A DNA stretch of 7,710 nt from CADEFF01 sp964569315. Lineage in GTDB: Bacteria > Pseudomonadota > Alphaproteobacteria > Dongiales > Dongiaceae. The stretch covers positions 1-7,710 of the forward strand of contig CAZMUZ010000150.1 of assembly GCA_964569315.1 (NCBI GenBank). Direction: 5' to 3'. Position numbers and translations under genes: made by a program. The notes beneath the pieces were generated by a model. The model worked only from the letters and a program-made list of their open reading frames with translations, had not been told where the DNA came from and ran no database searches. Shown piece after piece: positions 1 through 5,510 of the stretch (its first letter is position 1; each line of letters opens with the position of its first letter).

Positions 1-698
1 CGCGTCTTGCGCCGCCCATGCCAGCGCGTCTCCTCGACGGCGCGGCGGATGATGTCGCTCGGCGCGGCCGGCGCGTAGGCGGCCAGTCCTTGCCGGACAT
101 GTAGCGCGAGCCCGTCCGAAAGCATCTGCCGCAGGAACAGCGACAAGCCGAGGCAATAGGCAACCAGGAACAGCATGTCGAGAATCTCGTCGAGGTCGCC
201 CATCAGGATCATCGAAAGCTGAGGCGCGTCGAAGATGCCGCCGTCGCCGAGATCGGCAATCAGGCCGATGCTTTGCAGCGCGAATCCCAAATGCAGGAAT
301 CGCCGCGCTCGGGCCGGCAGCCAGGTTTTCCGCATCATGAGAACCAGCGCACCGCCGGTGAAGAACCAGGCGAGGATGTTGCCGAAATCGTCCAGCCGTT
401 CGCCGACCAGATCGCTGCCCCGCCAGAGGCTCGCCGCGTCGAAGAGCGCGATCGTGAGGATCAGCGCCGCTATGGCGCCCATTCCGGTCCGCTGGCCTTT
501 GATGCGCGGCCGGCAAAAGGCAAGGCGGAGGAAAAGTCCGGCGATCAGGCAGAGGATCAGGATCTGCAGGAGAGCGGCGGGTCCCTGCTCGCTCCAGAGC
601 GGGGGCCCGCTGACGAGCTGGTAGGCGACGGCACCGAAGACAGCGAGCGTCAGCAGGATTGCGACGCGAAACGGCCAGGTCGAGAGGCGCTGATGCAT
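1..698 (-). CDS. Polytopic membrane protein of unknown function (3' end beyond window)
   Basis: An open frame runs on the minus strand from an ATG at 698 to the left edge without a stop, giving 232 visible residues. I do not recognise the family. It shows about six hydrophobic segments, at roughly residues 10-29, 41-62, 74-91, 105-122, 135-150 (weakest) and 172-190. Short, often charged loops separate them, and a soluble tail begins around residue 191 (SDGLALHVRQGL, later EETRWHGRRK). That pattern fits an inner-membrane protein with a cytoplasmic C-terminal extension that continues out of view. Third codon positions are strongly GC, as in the other genes, which supports real coding. The ribosome site is weak (GAAG a few bases before ATG). 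It is divergent from the monooxygenase operon, and a candidate promoter lies at 766-794. Coding is fairly sure; function is unknown. Confidence 0.72.
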   Translation of the reverse strand, partial: MHQRLSTWPFRVAILLTLAVFGAVAYQLVSGPPLWSEQGPAALLQILILCLIAGLFLRLAFCRPRIKGQRTGMGAIAALILTIALFDAASLWRGSDLVGERLDDFGNILAWFFTGGALVLMMRKTWLPARARRFLHLGFALQSIGLIADLGDGGIFDAPQLSMILMGDLDEILDMLFLVAYCLGLSLFLRQMLSDGLALHVRQGLAAYAPAAPSDIIRRAVEETRWHGRRKT

Positions 699-765
699 TC
701 TTCAAGTCTTCGCGAAAAACGATTCCGGAGGGGTTACTGCGGCCGGGGCAACCGGGAACGAAAGG

Positions 766-794
766 ACTATAGTCGCTCGGCGCCGCGCCGTCTC
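766..794 (-). promoter_or_regulatory. Candidate sigma-70 promoter for the membrane-protein gene
   Basis: On the minus strand, GAGACG (789-794) is followed after exactly 17 bases by TATAGT (766-771). The -10 box matches the consensus at 5 of 6 positions and the -35 box at 3 of 6. Transcription would start near 759, giving a leader of about 60 bases before the ATG at 698. The -10 box lies inside the perfect palindrome GACTATAGTC, so its orientation is not certain. Placement upstream of a minus-strand start supports this reading. Confidence 0.38.
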
Positions 795-854
795 GCCCGG
801 ACGGATCGATGGCGAGCGCGGCGGCGCATCGCGGCGGAAAAAGCGCCAGCGGCG

Positions 855-884
855 TTGACTTCGGCGCAGGACGGATGCGATCTT
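855..884 (+). promoter_or_regulatory. Weak candidate promoter for the monooxygenase-M20 operon
   Basis: TTGACT at 855-860 matches the -35 consensus at 5 of 6 positions. It is followed after 18 bases by GATCTT (879-884), which matches the -10 consensus at only 3 of 6. It would imply a leader of about 225 bases. The operon must have a promoter in this gap unless it is transcribed from elsewhere, but this assignment is tentative. Confidence 0.2.
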
Positions 885-1100
885 GCCCGCCGCTCCGGAA
901 GGGCTACGCTCTCCGACCGGGGTGCGAAGCGGCCGGATTTCCTCCTTCGTCAGGCCTCGCCCGCGCAGGTTTTCGCGGGATGCGGCGCCCGATCCTGAAT
1001 ACAGGCGGGGCCGGGGCCGGGATCACCGACCGACGAGCTCGCGAAGCTTGGCTCTGAAGGGCGACAGGCCCTCTTGCCGGCGCGCCTCGACCCACGGCTC

Positions 1101-1106
1101 GGGAGG
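1101..1106 (+). promoter_or_regulatory. Shine-Dalgarno site of the monooxygenase gene
   Basis: GGGAGG sits 8 bases before the ATG at 1115. It is the best ribosome site in this part of the window and fixes the start of the HpaB-family gene. Confidence 0.75.
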
Positions 1107-1114
1107 CCCGGCAG

Positions 1115-2593
1115 ATGAAGACCGCAGCGCAACATATCCAAAGCCTCAAGGACGGCCGTCGGGTCTATATCGACGGCGCGCGCGTCGAGGACGTGACCAC
1201 CCATCCGGCCTTTCGCAATGCGGCCCGCTCGGTCGCCTCGCTCTACGACATGAACGCGGCCGATCCCGACGCGATGACCTTCCGCTCGCCGACCAGCGGC
1301 AAGCCGGTCAGCCGCTGCTGGCAGCTTCCCGTCTCCTATGCGGAGCTGGTGCAGCGCCGCCATGCGCTCGCGGGCTGGGCCGGGGGGACCAACGGCATGA
1401 TGGGCCGTTCGCCGGACCATGTCGCCTCGTCGCTTGCCGGCATGGTCATGGGTATCGACGTCTTCAGAAAGCACGATCCGAAGCGCGCCGCCGCGCTCGA
1501 GGATTATTACGCCTATGCGCGCGACAACGACCTCTATCTCTCCTACGTGATCATCAATCCGCAGGCCGACCGTTCGAAATCGGCGGGCGAGCAGCCGGAC
1601 GAATATCTGACGGCGGGGATCTGCGACGAGGATTCGACGGGCATCACCATCAAGGGCGCCAAGATGCTGGGCACCGGCGCCGTGCTCTCGAACGAGATCA
1701 TGATCTCGGGCTTCCAGGCCCTTCAGCAGGGCGACGAGAAATACGCCTTCCTCGCCTGCATCCCGGTCGACGCCAAAGGCGTGACCTTGCTCTCGCGGAA
1801 ATCCTACGAGGCCTCGGCCGTCTCCGCGTTCGACAATCCGCTGGCGAGCCGCTTCGACGAGAACGACGCGGTCGCCTATTTCGACGAGGTGAAGATCCCG
1901 TGGGACCGCGTGTTCTTTCATCGCGACATCGCCATGGGGCAGGCGCAATGGCACGCGACGCGCGCCCATGTGCTGCAGAACTACCAGTGCCAGATCAGGC
2001 TCGCGGTGAAGCTGCGCTTCCTCGCCGGAATCGCGCGCAAGATCGCCGAGACCAACGGCATCATCAATTTCCCGCAGGTGCGCGAGATGCTGGGGCTGCT
2101 CGCCGCCAAGGCCGTGCTGATCGACGGCCTTGTGGCGGGAATGGAGTCGAAGGGCGAGCGCTATAACGGCTACTACATTCCGGACCGTCTGATGCTTTGC
2201 GCGGCGCAGGTCGAGAGCCAGACGCTCTACCCGCAGGTGATCGAGCTGCTGCGGCAGCTCGCCGGCGGCGGGCTCATCATGACGCCTTCCTCGGCGGCGG
2301 ATTTCGCCAATCCCGAGATAGCGGCGCTGATCGAGAAGACGCAGCGCTCGCCGGTGCTGCCGCCGCGCGATCGCGTCAAGCTCTTCAAGCTCGCCTGGGA
2401 TGCCATCGGGTCCGAGTTCGGCTCCAGACACCTGCAGTACGAGATGTTCTATTCGGGTGCCACCCATGTGGCACGCGGCCATCCCTATCGCTATTACGAC
2501 TGGGACGCGGCCAAGGCCATGGTCGAGGATTTCATGCGGAGCTACGAGACGCCCGCCGCCGGCCCCGGCCGGAAAAAATCGGCTGCCGAGTGA
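1115..2593 (+). CDS. 4-hydroxyphenylacetate 3-hydroxylase (HpaB) family flavin-dependent monooxygenase
   Basis: This is a 492-residue protein, the usual length for the oxygenase component of two-component FADH2-dependent monooxygenases (HpaB, chlorophenol and pyrrole-type hydroxylases; acyl-CoA-dehydrogenase-like fold). Such enzymes hydroxylate an aromatic or heteroaromatic ring in the cytoplasm using O2 and FADH2 from a separate flavin reductase; no reductase gene is visible here. Family landmarks appear in order: MMGRSPDH (95-102), INPQADRS (147-154), the flavin-contact stretch GTGAVLSNE (186-194), NPLASRFDENDAV (241-253), PWDRVF (262-267), GGGLIMTPSS (384-393) and GSEFGSRHLQYE (432-443). 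In Thermus HpaB the substrate/flavin triad is Arg100-Tyr104-His142. Here the aligned residues are Arg98, His102 and Tyr144, an apparent Tyr/His exchange that suggests a substrate other than 4-hydroxyphenylacetate. The start is fixed by GGGAGG 8 bases upstream. The gene is followed within about 10 bases by the M20 deacylase. The same fold includes 4-hydroxybutyryl-CoA dehydratase, but I see no Cys/His iron-sulfur ligand set here. Family assignment is sure; substrate is unknown. Confidence 0.93.
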   Translation: MKTAAQHIQSLKDGRRVYIDGARVEDVTTHPAFRNAARSVASLYDMNAADPDAMTFRSPTSGKPVSRCWQLPVSYAELVQRRHALAGWAGGTNGMMGRSPDHVASSLAGMVMGIDVFRKHDPKRAAALEDYYAYARDNDLYLSYVIINPQADRSKSAGEQPDEYLTAGICDEDSTGITIKGAKMLGTGAVLSNEIMISGFQALQQGDEKYAFLACIPVDAKGVTLLSRKSYEASAVSAFDNPLASRFDENDAVAYFDEVKIPWDRVFFHRDIAMGQAQWHATRAHVLQNYQCQIRLAVKLRFLAGIARKIAETNGIINFPQVREMLGLLAAKAVLIDGLVAGMESKGERYNGYYIPDRLMLCAAQVESQTLYPQVIELLRQLAGGGLIMTPSSAADFANPEIAALIEKTQRSPVLPPRDRVKLFKLAWDAIGSEFGSRHLQYEMFYSGATHVARGHPYRYYDWDAAKAMVEDFMRSYETPAAGPGRKKSAAE

Positions 2594-2595
2594 GG
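2591..2595 (+). promoter_or_regulatory. Ribosome-binding site of the M20 gene, overlapping the upstream stop
   Basis: TGAGG overlaps the TGA stop of the monooxygenase gene. It lies 8 bases before the ATG at 2604 but only 2 bases before the ATG at 2598, so it favours 2604. The arrangement suggests translational coupling of the two genes. Confidence 0.5.
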
Positions 2596-2603
2596 CCATG
2601 GTT

Positions 2604-3899
2604 ATGAATCTCGATAACAGGACCGCCGGAAAAGGCACGGAAAATCGGATGGATGCGGGCAAGCGGAAACTGCTCGAGCGCATCGAGACCGACCGCGCGC
2701 TGCTGATCGATTACCTGCGCGATTTCATCCGTTGCGCGAGCCCGAACCCGCCGGGGGATACGCTGAAGGCCGCCGCGCATGTGCGGAAGCTGCTGGACGC
2801 GCATGGCGTCGAGTACCGGATCATCGCGCCCAACGAGGTCATGCCGAACATCGTGGCGAGCTTCGAGGGCGGCAAGCTGGGGCGGCATCTCGCGCTCAAC
2901 GGCCATATCGACGTGTTTCCGGTCGGCGACAGCAATGGCTGGACCCGGGATCCCTGGGGCGCCGAGCTGATCGACGGCAAGATCTATGGCCGCGGCGCCT
3001 GCGACATGAAATGCGGCACCACCGCCTCGATCTTCGCCTTCCTCTATCTCGGGGAGATGCGCGAGCAGCTCCACGGCAAGCTGACCCTCTCGGCGGTTTC
3101 CGACGAGGAGACCTTCGGGCCTTGGGGCGCCCGCTATCTCTACGAAAACCATCCCGAAGTTTTCGGCGATTGCTGCCTCAATGGCGAACCGACCAGCATG
3201 GACACCTTCCGCTTCGGCGAGAAGGGACCGCTCTGGCTGCGCTTCACCGTCCGCACGCACGGGGCGCACGGCGCCTATGTGCATCGAAGCAGGAGCGCCA
3301 CGGTGATCGCGACCCAGATCATCGGCGAGCTGATGAAGCTCTCCGACCTGGCCCCGCCCGAGGCCGGCAACCTCGCCTCGGCTCTCGATGCGGCGGCCGA
3401 GACCGTCGATCGCGCCTGGGGCGCTGGCGCCGCTCGCAACGTCCGGCGGGTGACGGTCAATCCGGGGCTTCTCAAGGGCGGGGCGAAGGTGAACCTGGTG
3501 GCCGCGGAATGCAGCTTCGAGGTCGATATCCGCCTGCCGAACGGCTTCGAGGACCGGCATGTCCGCGCGAAGGTGGACGAGATCGTGGCCCGGCATCCGG
3601 AGGCGAGCTACGAGGTGATCGTCTACAACCCGCCGAGCTGGTCGCCACCCGATACCGAGATGGCGGAGCATGTCCGCGCCAATGCGAAGGCCCTGTCGGG
3701 GATCGAGCCGATCCCGGTCATCAGCCTCGGCGGCACCGACGCGCGGCTATGGCGCTACAAGGAGATTCCCGCGATCGTCTACGGGCCCTCGCCGATCGAG
3801 ATGGGCGGGGTCGACGAATTCGTCGCGGTGGAGGAGTTCCTCCACATCGTGCGGACGCATGTCTGCTCCGCCTACGACTATATGAGCCGGCCGAAATAG
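2604..3899 (+). CDS. M20-family metallohydrolase (ArgE/DapE-like deacylase)
   Basis: The 431-residue protein has the M20 two-domain layout: a zinc catalytic domain interrupted by a dimerisation domain around residues 200-320. Members hydrolyse amide bonds of N-acyl amino acids, carbamoyl compounds or dipeptides in the cytoplasm. Visible catalytic motifs are NGHIDV (zinc ligand His101, Asp103), GRGACDMKCG (bridging Asp134), SDEETFG (base Glu168, ligand Glu169), GEPTS (Glu195) and THGAHGAY in the lid domain (His222). The usual last zinc ligand, the His in the C-terminal AH-x-x-N/D-E motif, is absent: the aligned stretch reads MGGVDEF with Gly401 there. Start choice: ATG 2604 has TGAGG at ideal spacing; 2598 (two residues longer) and 2649 (15 residues shorter) are alternatives. 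It follows the monooxygenase gene directly and is probably co-transcribed, so it may deacylate that enzyme's product or substrate. It ends in the first unit of a 21-base tandem repeat. Family is sure; substrate cannot be read. Confidence 0.92.
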   Translation: MNLDNRTAGKGTENRMDAGKRKLLERIETDRALLIDYLRDFIRCASPNPPGDTLKAAAHVRKLLDAHGVEYRIIAPNEVMPNIVASFEGGKLGRHLALNGHIDVFPVGDSNGWTRDPWGAELIDGKIYGRGACDMKCGTTASIFAFLYLGEMREQLHGKLTLSAVSDEETFGPWGARYLYENHPEVFGDCCLNGEPTSMDTFRFGEKGPLWLRFTVRTHGAHGAYVHRSRSATVIATQIIGELMKLSDLAPPEAGNLASALDAAAETVDRAWGAGAARNVRRVTVNPGLLKGGAKVNLVAAECSFEVDIRLPNGFEDRHVRAKVDEIVARHPEASYEVIVYNPPSWSPPDTEMAEHVRANAKALSGIEPIPVISLGGTDARLWRYKEIPAIVYGPSPIEMGGVDEFVAVEEFLHIVRTHVCSAYDYMSRPK

Positions 3900-3944
3900 C
3901 CCATGAGCCGCGTGAAGTCGCCCATGAGTCGGGCGAAGTAGTGC
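3882..3944 (+). repeat. 3 x 21-base tandem repeat at the end of the M20 gene
   Basis: Three imperfect direct units of exactly 21 bases lie at 3882-3902, 3903-3923 and 3924-3944. Each begins ATGAG(C/T)CG and carries GAA(A/G)T near its end. The unit is 7 codons, in frame with the M20 gene: the first supplies its last residues MSRPK and the TAG stop. The second would read MSRVKSP and the third MSRAK followed again by TAG. The repeat therefore duplicates the C-terminus together with its stop codon, with the middle copy altered from TAG to TCG. No other open frame uses it. Confidence 0.8.
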
Positions 3945-3975
3945 GCCTGGGCTGCGCCCGCCGTCAGTAAAACTC

Positions 3976-4103
3976 GTCACCCTCGGACTTGATCCGAGGG
4001 TCCATCTCGCCCGCGCGCACGGGACCATCGGACCTTCACGGGCCATCGGGCGATGCTCGCCCTCGCCGGCGATGGATGCCCGGGTCAAAAGCCCGAGCAT
4101 GAC
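3976..4103. repeat. 128-base intergenic element with inverted terminal arms
   Basis: The left arm (3976-4006, starting GTCACCCTCGGACTTGATCC) and the right arm (4071-4103, ending GCCCGAGCATGAC) are imperfect reverse complements of about 31 and 33 bases. The left arm itself contains the perfect hairpin CCTCGGA-CTTGA-TCCGAGG (3981-3999), and the right arm a weaker version. Such CTCGGG-type palindromic units are dispersed between genes in many alphaproteobacterial genomes. Sitting between two convergent genes, the hairpins could also stop transcription from both sides, although no T-tract follows. The central 64 bases show no coding sense. Confidence 0.65.
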
Positions 4104-4158
4104 GGAGGAGGCATCGCGGGACAGAAACGGCAACGGCTCGCCTGTCTGACTTGCCTGT

Positions 4159-4182
4159 TATCCCGCTGTCCCGCTATCCCGC
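4159..4182. repeat. 3 x 8-base tandem repeat spanning the CE4 hydrolase stop codon
   Basis: Three units of TATCCCGC / TGTCCCGC / TATCCCGC stand head to tail, with one base differing in the middle copy. The TAG stop of the minus-strand hydrolase gene (4174-4176) falls across the junction of the second and third units, so slippage here could move the C-terminus. Confidence 0.7.
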
Positions 4183-5094
4183 CAGCGCCGCTTCGATCTC
4201 GCCGAGCTCCGGGATCGGGCCGGTATAGTAGGGAAGCTTGTCGATCCGGGGCGTCCAGCGCCTCTCGGCGATCATGCGGCGCACATGGGCGGCGATCTCC
4301 TCCATCGGCGCGAACCAGACATTGCCCTTCTCGTGCATGTATTCGATGAGGCCGGCGATGGCGCGCGCCCGGGCGAGGCGGCCCGAGAGGAAAGGATGCC
4401 AGACGGCGACCCAGAGCCCGCCGAACTCCCAGGCGGCGTCGAACTCGGCGCGAAACACGTCCATGGCGTGCGCCGGCGCCTTGATCGGCATGATGTAGGC
4501 GAGGTCGCGCGAGGCCATGTAATGCGGGAAATCGTCGAGCCCGTAATGCGACGGCAGCTCGACGATACTGCCCTCCTGCTCGCGGGCGAGGATGTAGGGG
4601 ATGTCGTCGCCCATCAGCGACGCGTCGTATTCGAAGCCATGCTCGATCAGCAGGTCGAGCGTGTTGACCGAGAATTTGTAGGTCGGGACGCGGATTCCGC
4701 GCGGCTTCCTGCCCGTCATGCGGAGGATGACCTCGCTTGCGCGCTCGAGCCAGTAGCGCTCCTTCTCGAGGGGCATCGTATTGGGATGCTCGTGGAGATA
4801 GCCGTGATGGGCGATCTCGTGCCCGTCCTTGAGGATCGTCTCGACGGCGGCCGGATAGCGCTCCATGCACCAGGCCGGCAGGAAGAAGGTCTGTTTCATG
4901 CCGAAGCGGCGATAGAGCTCGACCACGCGCGGCACCGCGATCTCGGGGCCGTAGCGCAGCATGGAAAGCGCCGAGACGCGGGTATGGGCGCTCGCATGAT
5001 GCGCGAGGTGGAGGATGCTGTCGGCGTCCATGTCGAAGGTGAAGGCGACGGCGCAGCGCGCGCCGTTCGGCCAGGGAACCGGGTTCTTGATCAA
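4174..5094 (-). CDS. NodB-fold (CE4) hydrolase, HpPgdA / cyclic-imidase / PuuE-like
   Basis: This 306-residue cytoplasmic protein has no signal peptide. It shows the NodB-fold metal-hydrolase motifs: AFTFDMDAD (17-25; Asp21/Asp23 match the first motif), GHEIAHHGYLHEH (91-103; metal ligands probably His97 and His101), IRVPTYKFS (134-142), GFEYDASLMGDDIPY (153-167) and VWHPF (231-235). GHEIAHHGYLHEH and YDASLM are typical of the HpPgdA/PuuE group, whose characterised members open cyclic imides or allantoin as well as deacetylate glycans. Cytoplasmic location favours a small-molecule C-N hydrolase. Start: the in-frame ATG at 5226 would add 44 Arg/Pro-rich residues unlike any family N-terminus. 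TTG at 5094 is preceded by GAGG at 6-base spacing and gives MIKNPVPWPNGARCAVAFTF, the expected beginning, so I choose TTG. It is convergent with the monooxygenase/M20 operon and may share its pathway. Family is sure; substrate is inferred only. Confidence 0.88.
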   Translation of the reverse strand: MIKNPVPWPNGARCAVAFTFDMDADSILHLAHHASAHTRVSALSMLRYGPEIAVPRVVELYRRFGMKQTFFLPAWCMERYPAAVETILKDGHEIAHHGYLHEHPNTMPLEKERYWLERASEVILRMTGRKPRGIRVPTYKFSVNTLDLLIEHGFEYDASLMGDDIPYILAREQEGSIVELPSHYGLDDFPHYMASRDLAYIMPIKAPAHAMDVFRAEFDAAWEFGGLWVAVWHPFLSGRLARARAIAGLIEYMHEKGNVWFAPMEEIAAHVRRMIAERRWTPRIDKLPYYTGPIPELGEIEAALAG

Positions 5095-5100
5095 GGGAGG

Positions 5101-5104
5101 CCTC
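5101..5104 (-). promoter_or_regulatory. Ribosome site supporting the TTG start of the CE4 hydrolase
   Basis: Read on the minus strand, GCGAGG ends 6 bases before the TTG at 5094-5092. No comparable site precedes the upstream ATG at 5226. Confidence 0.45.
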
Positions 5105-5239
5105 GCGGAAGCAGGGTGGATCTCGGCTCGAACTATCGCCCGCGGGGGCGGGCGAGGTCCACCGCGGCGGCGCGCGCGCCTTGCGCGACGATCCGGCTCG
5201 TCGGACCGATCGCCGGACGCGCGCATCGGCGAGCGGGGG

Positions 5240-5353
5240 CCCGATCAGCCCGATGAGCGCGAGGAGCTCCAGAAGGGCGCCGTCGGCATGCGAATACTCC
5301 CATTGCCGCCGCAGGTTTTCCCAGTCGGCGGTCGCCACTGTCCAGTTCGCGGG
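5240..5353 (-). pseudogene. Decayed fragment resembling the C-terminal end of a DUF1772 membrane protein
   Basis: The minus strand reads PANWTVATADWENLRRQWEY and then SHADGALLELLALIGLIG. The pattern (A)W-x-x-LR-x-x-WE-x-x-H-A-x-x-A-L-L-x-L-L-A-L-x-x-L is the signature C-terminal region of DUF1772 (anthrone-oxygenase-like) proteins, where it precedes and enters the last membrane helix. Third positions are almost all G or C, as in real genes here. There is no gene around it: upstream it meets low-complexity sequence and the terminator of the DUF992 gene. Downstream the frame degenerates into Arg/Pro-rich sequence and runs, without a stop, in the wrong frame through the hydrolase gene. I read it as a truncated remnant. 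A GTG at 5338 could in principle start a short peptide, but none with a sensible end. The family call is from memory of the motif. Confidence 0.42.
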
Positions 5354-5433
5354 CGCGCCGCTTGGCGGGAAAGGTGAATAGGGGCAGTGCAGCGGATCCC
5401 GTGCCCCGCAGAGTCGCTCCCGAGAACGCGAAA

Positions 5434-5463
5434 GGGCTGCGATCGGATGTCCGGTCGCAGCCC
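5434..5463 (-). terminator. Rho-independent-like terminator of the DUF992 gene
   Basis: A perfect 9-base-pair stem, GGGCTGCGA with TCGCAGCCC, encloses a 12-base loop that can pair further (CGG/CCG). On the minus strand it is followed by TTT (5431-5433), a short U-tract. It lies about 48 bases past the stop of the DUF992 gene, as expected for its terminator. Confidence 0.6.
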
Positions 5464-5478
5464 TGACGATGGATCCGG

Positions 5479-5496
5479 CGCCGCCCCGGGGCGGCG
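5479..5496. repeat. Perfect 18-base palindrome CGCCGCCCCGGGGCGGCG
   Basis: The sequence is its own reverse complement. It lies 14 bases past the DUF992 stop and 15 bases before the terminator stem on the minus strand. It could form a second, very stable hairpin in the 3' untranslated region that protects or terminates the transcript, but lacks a T-tract. Confidence 0.5.
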
Positions 5497-5510
5497 TCGC
5501 GATCGGAAGC

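Larger units (their letters stand above)
699..1114. other. Divergent intergenic region
   Basis: About 416 bases lie between the divergent membrane-protein and monooxygenase genes. Open frames crossing it give Arg/Gly/Ala/Pro-rich peptides with no recognisable domain, so I see no gene here. It holds the minus-strand promoter candidate (766-794), a weaker plus-strand candidate (855-884) and the ribosome-binding site of the monooxygenase (1101-1106). I see no regulator gene, riboswitch-like fold or clear operator. The 230 bases between the weak plus promoter and the ATG are unexplained. Confidence 0.6.
5095..5510. other. Intergenic region between the DUF992 and CE4 genes
   Basis: These 416 bases hold the DUF1772-like remnant (5240-5353), the terminator of the upstream gene (5434-5463), a perfect 18-base GC palindrome (5479-5496), and presumably the promoter of the CE4 hydrolase. 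I could not place that promoter: the very GC-rich stretch 5130-5240 has no convincing -35/-10 pair. No intact gene is seen on either strand. Confidence 0.55.

Noticed and set aside
809..1057. Small plus-strand open frame before the monooxygenase
   Set aside because: Gly/Ala/Arg-rich peptide with no domain, and no convincing ribosome site.
883..2166. Long plus-strand open frame of 427 codons overlapping the start of the monooxygenase
   Set aside because: It is an Arg/Gly/Pro-rich shadow in another frame of a clear HpaB-family gene, as GC-rich genes commonly produce.
950..2683. 577-codon minus-strand open frame antisense to the monooxygenase
   Set aside because: Composition is of the antisense-shadow type (His/Arg/Asp-rich), no domain is seen, and the sense strand has every family motif.
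4151..4168. GGGATAACAGG (minus strand) resembles part of the I-SceI homing-endonuclease site
   Set aside because: Only the core matches. It arises from the 8-base tandem repeat, and no homing endonuclease or intron is present.
4285..5256. 323-codon plus-strand open frame opposite the CE4 hydrolase
   Set aside because: It is antisense to a gene with full catalytic motifs and resembles no protein.
4085..5338. 417-codon minus-strand open frame from GTG at 5338
   Set aside because: Only its first ~33 residues look like protein (the DUF1772-like remnant). The rest is Arg-rich frame-shifted reading of the CE4 gene.
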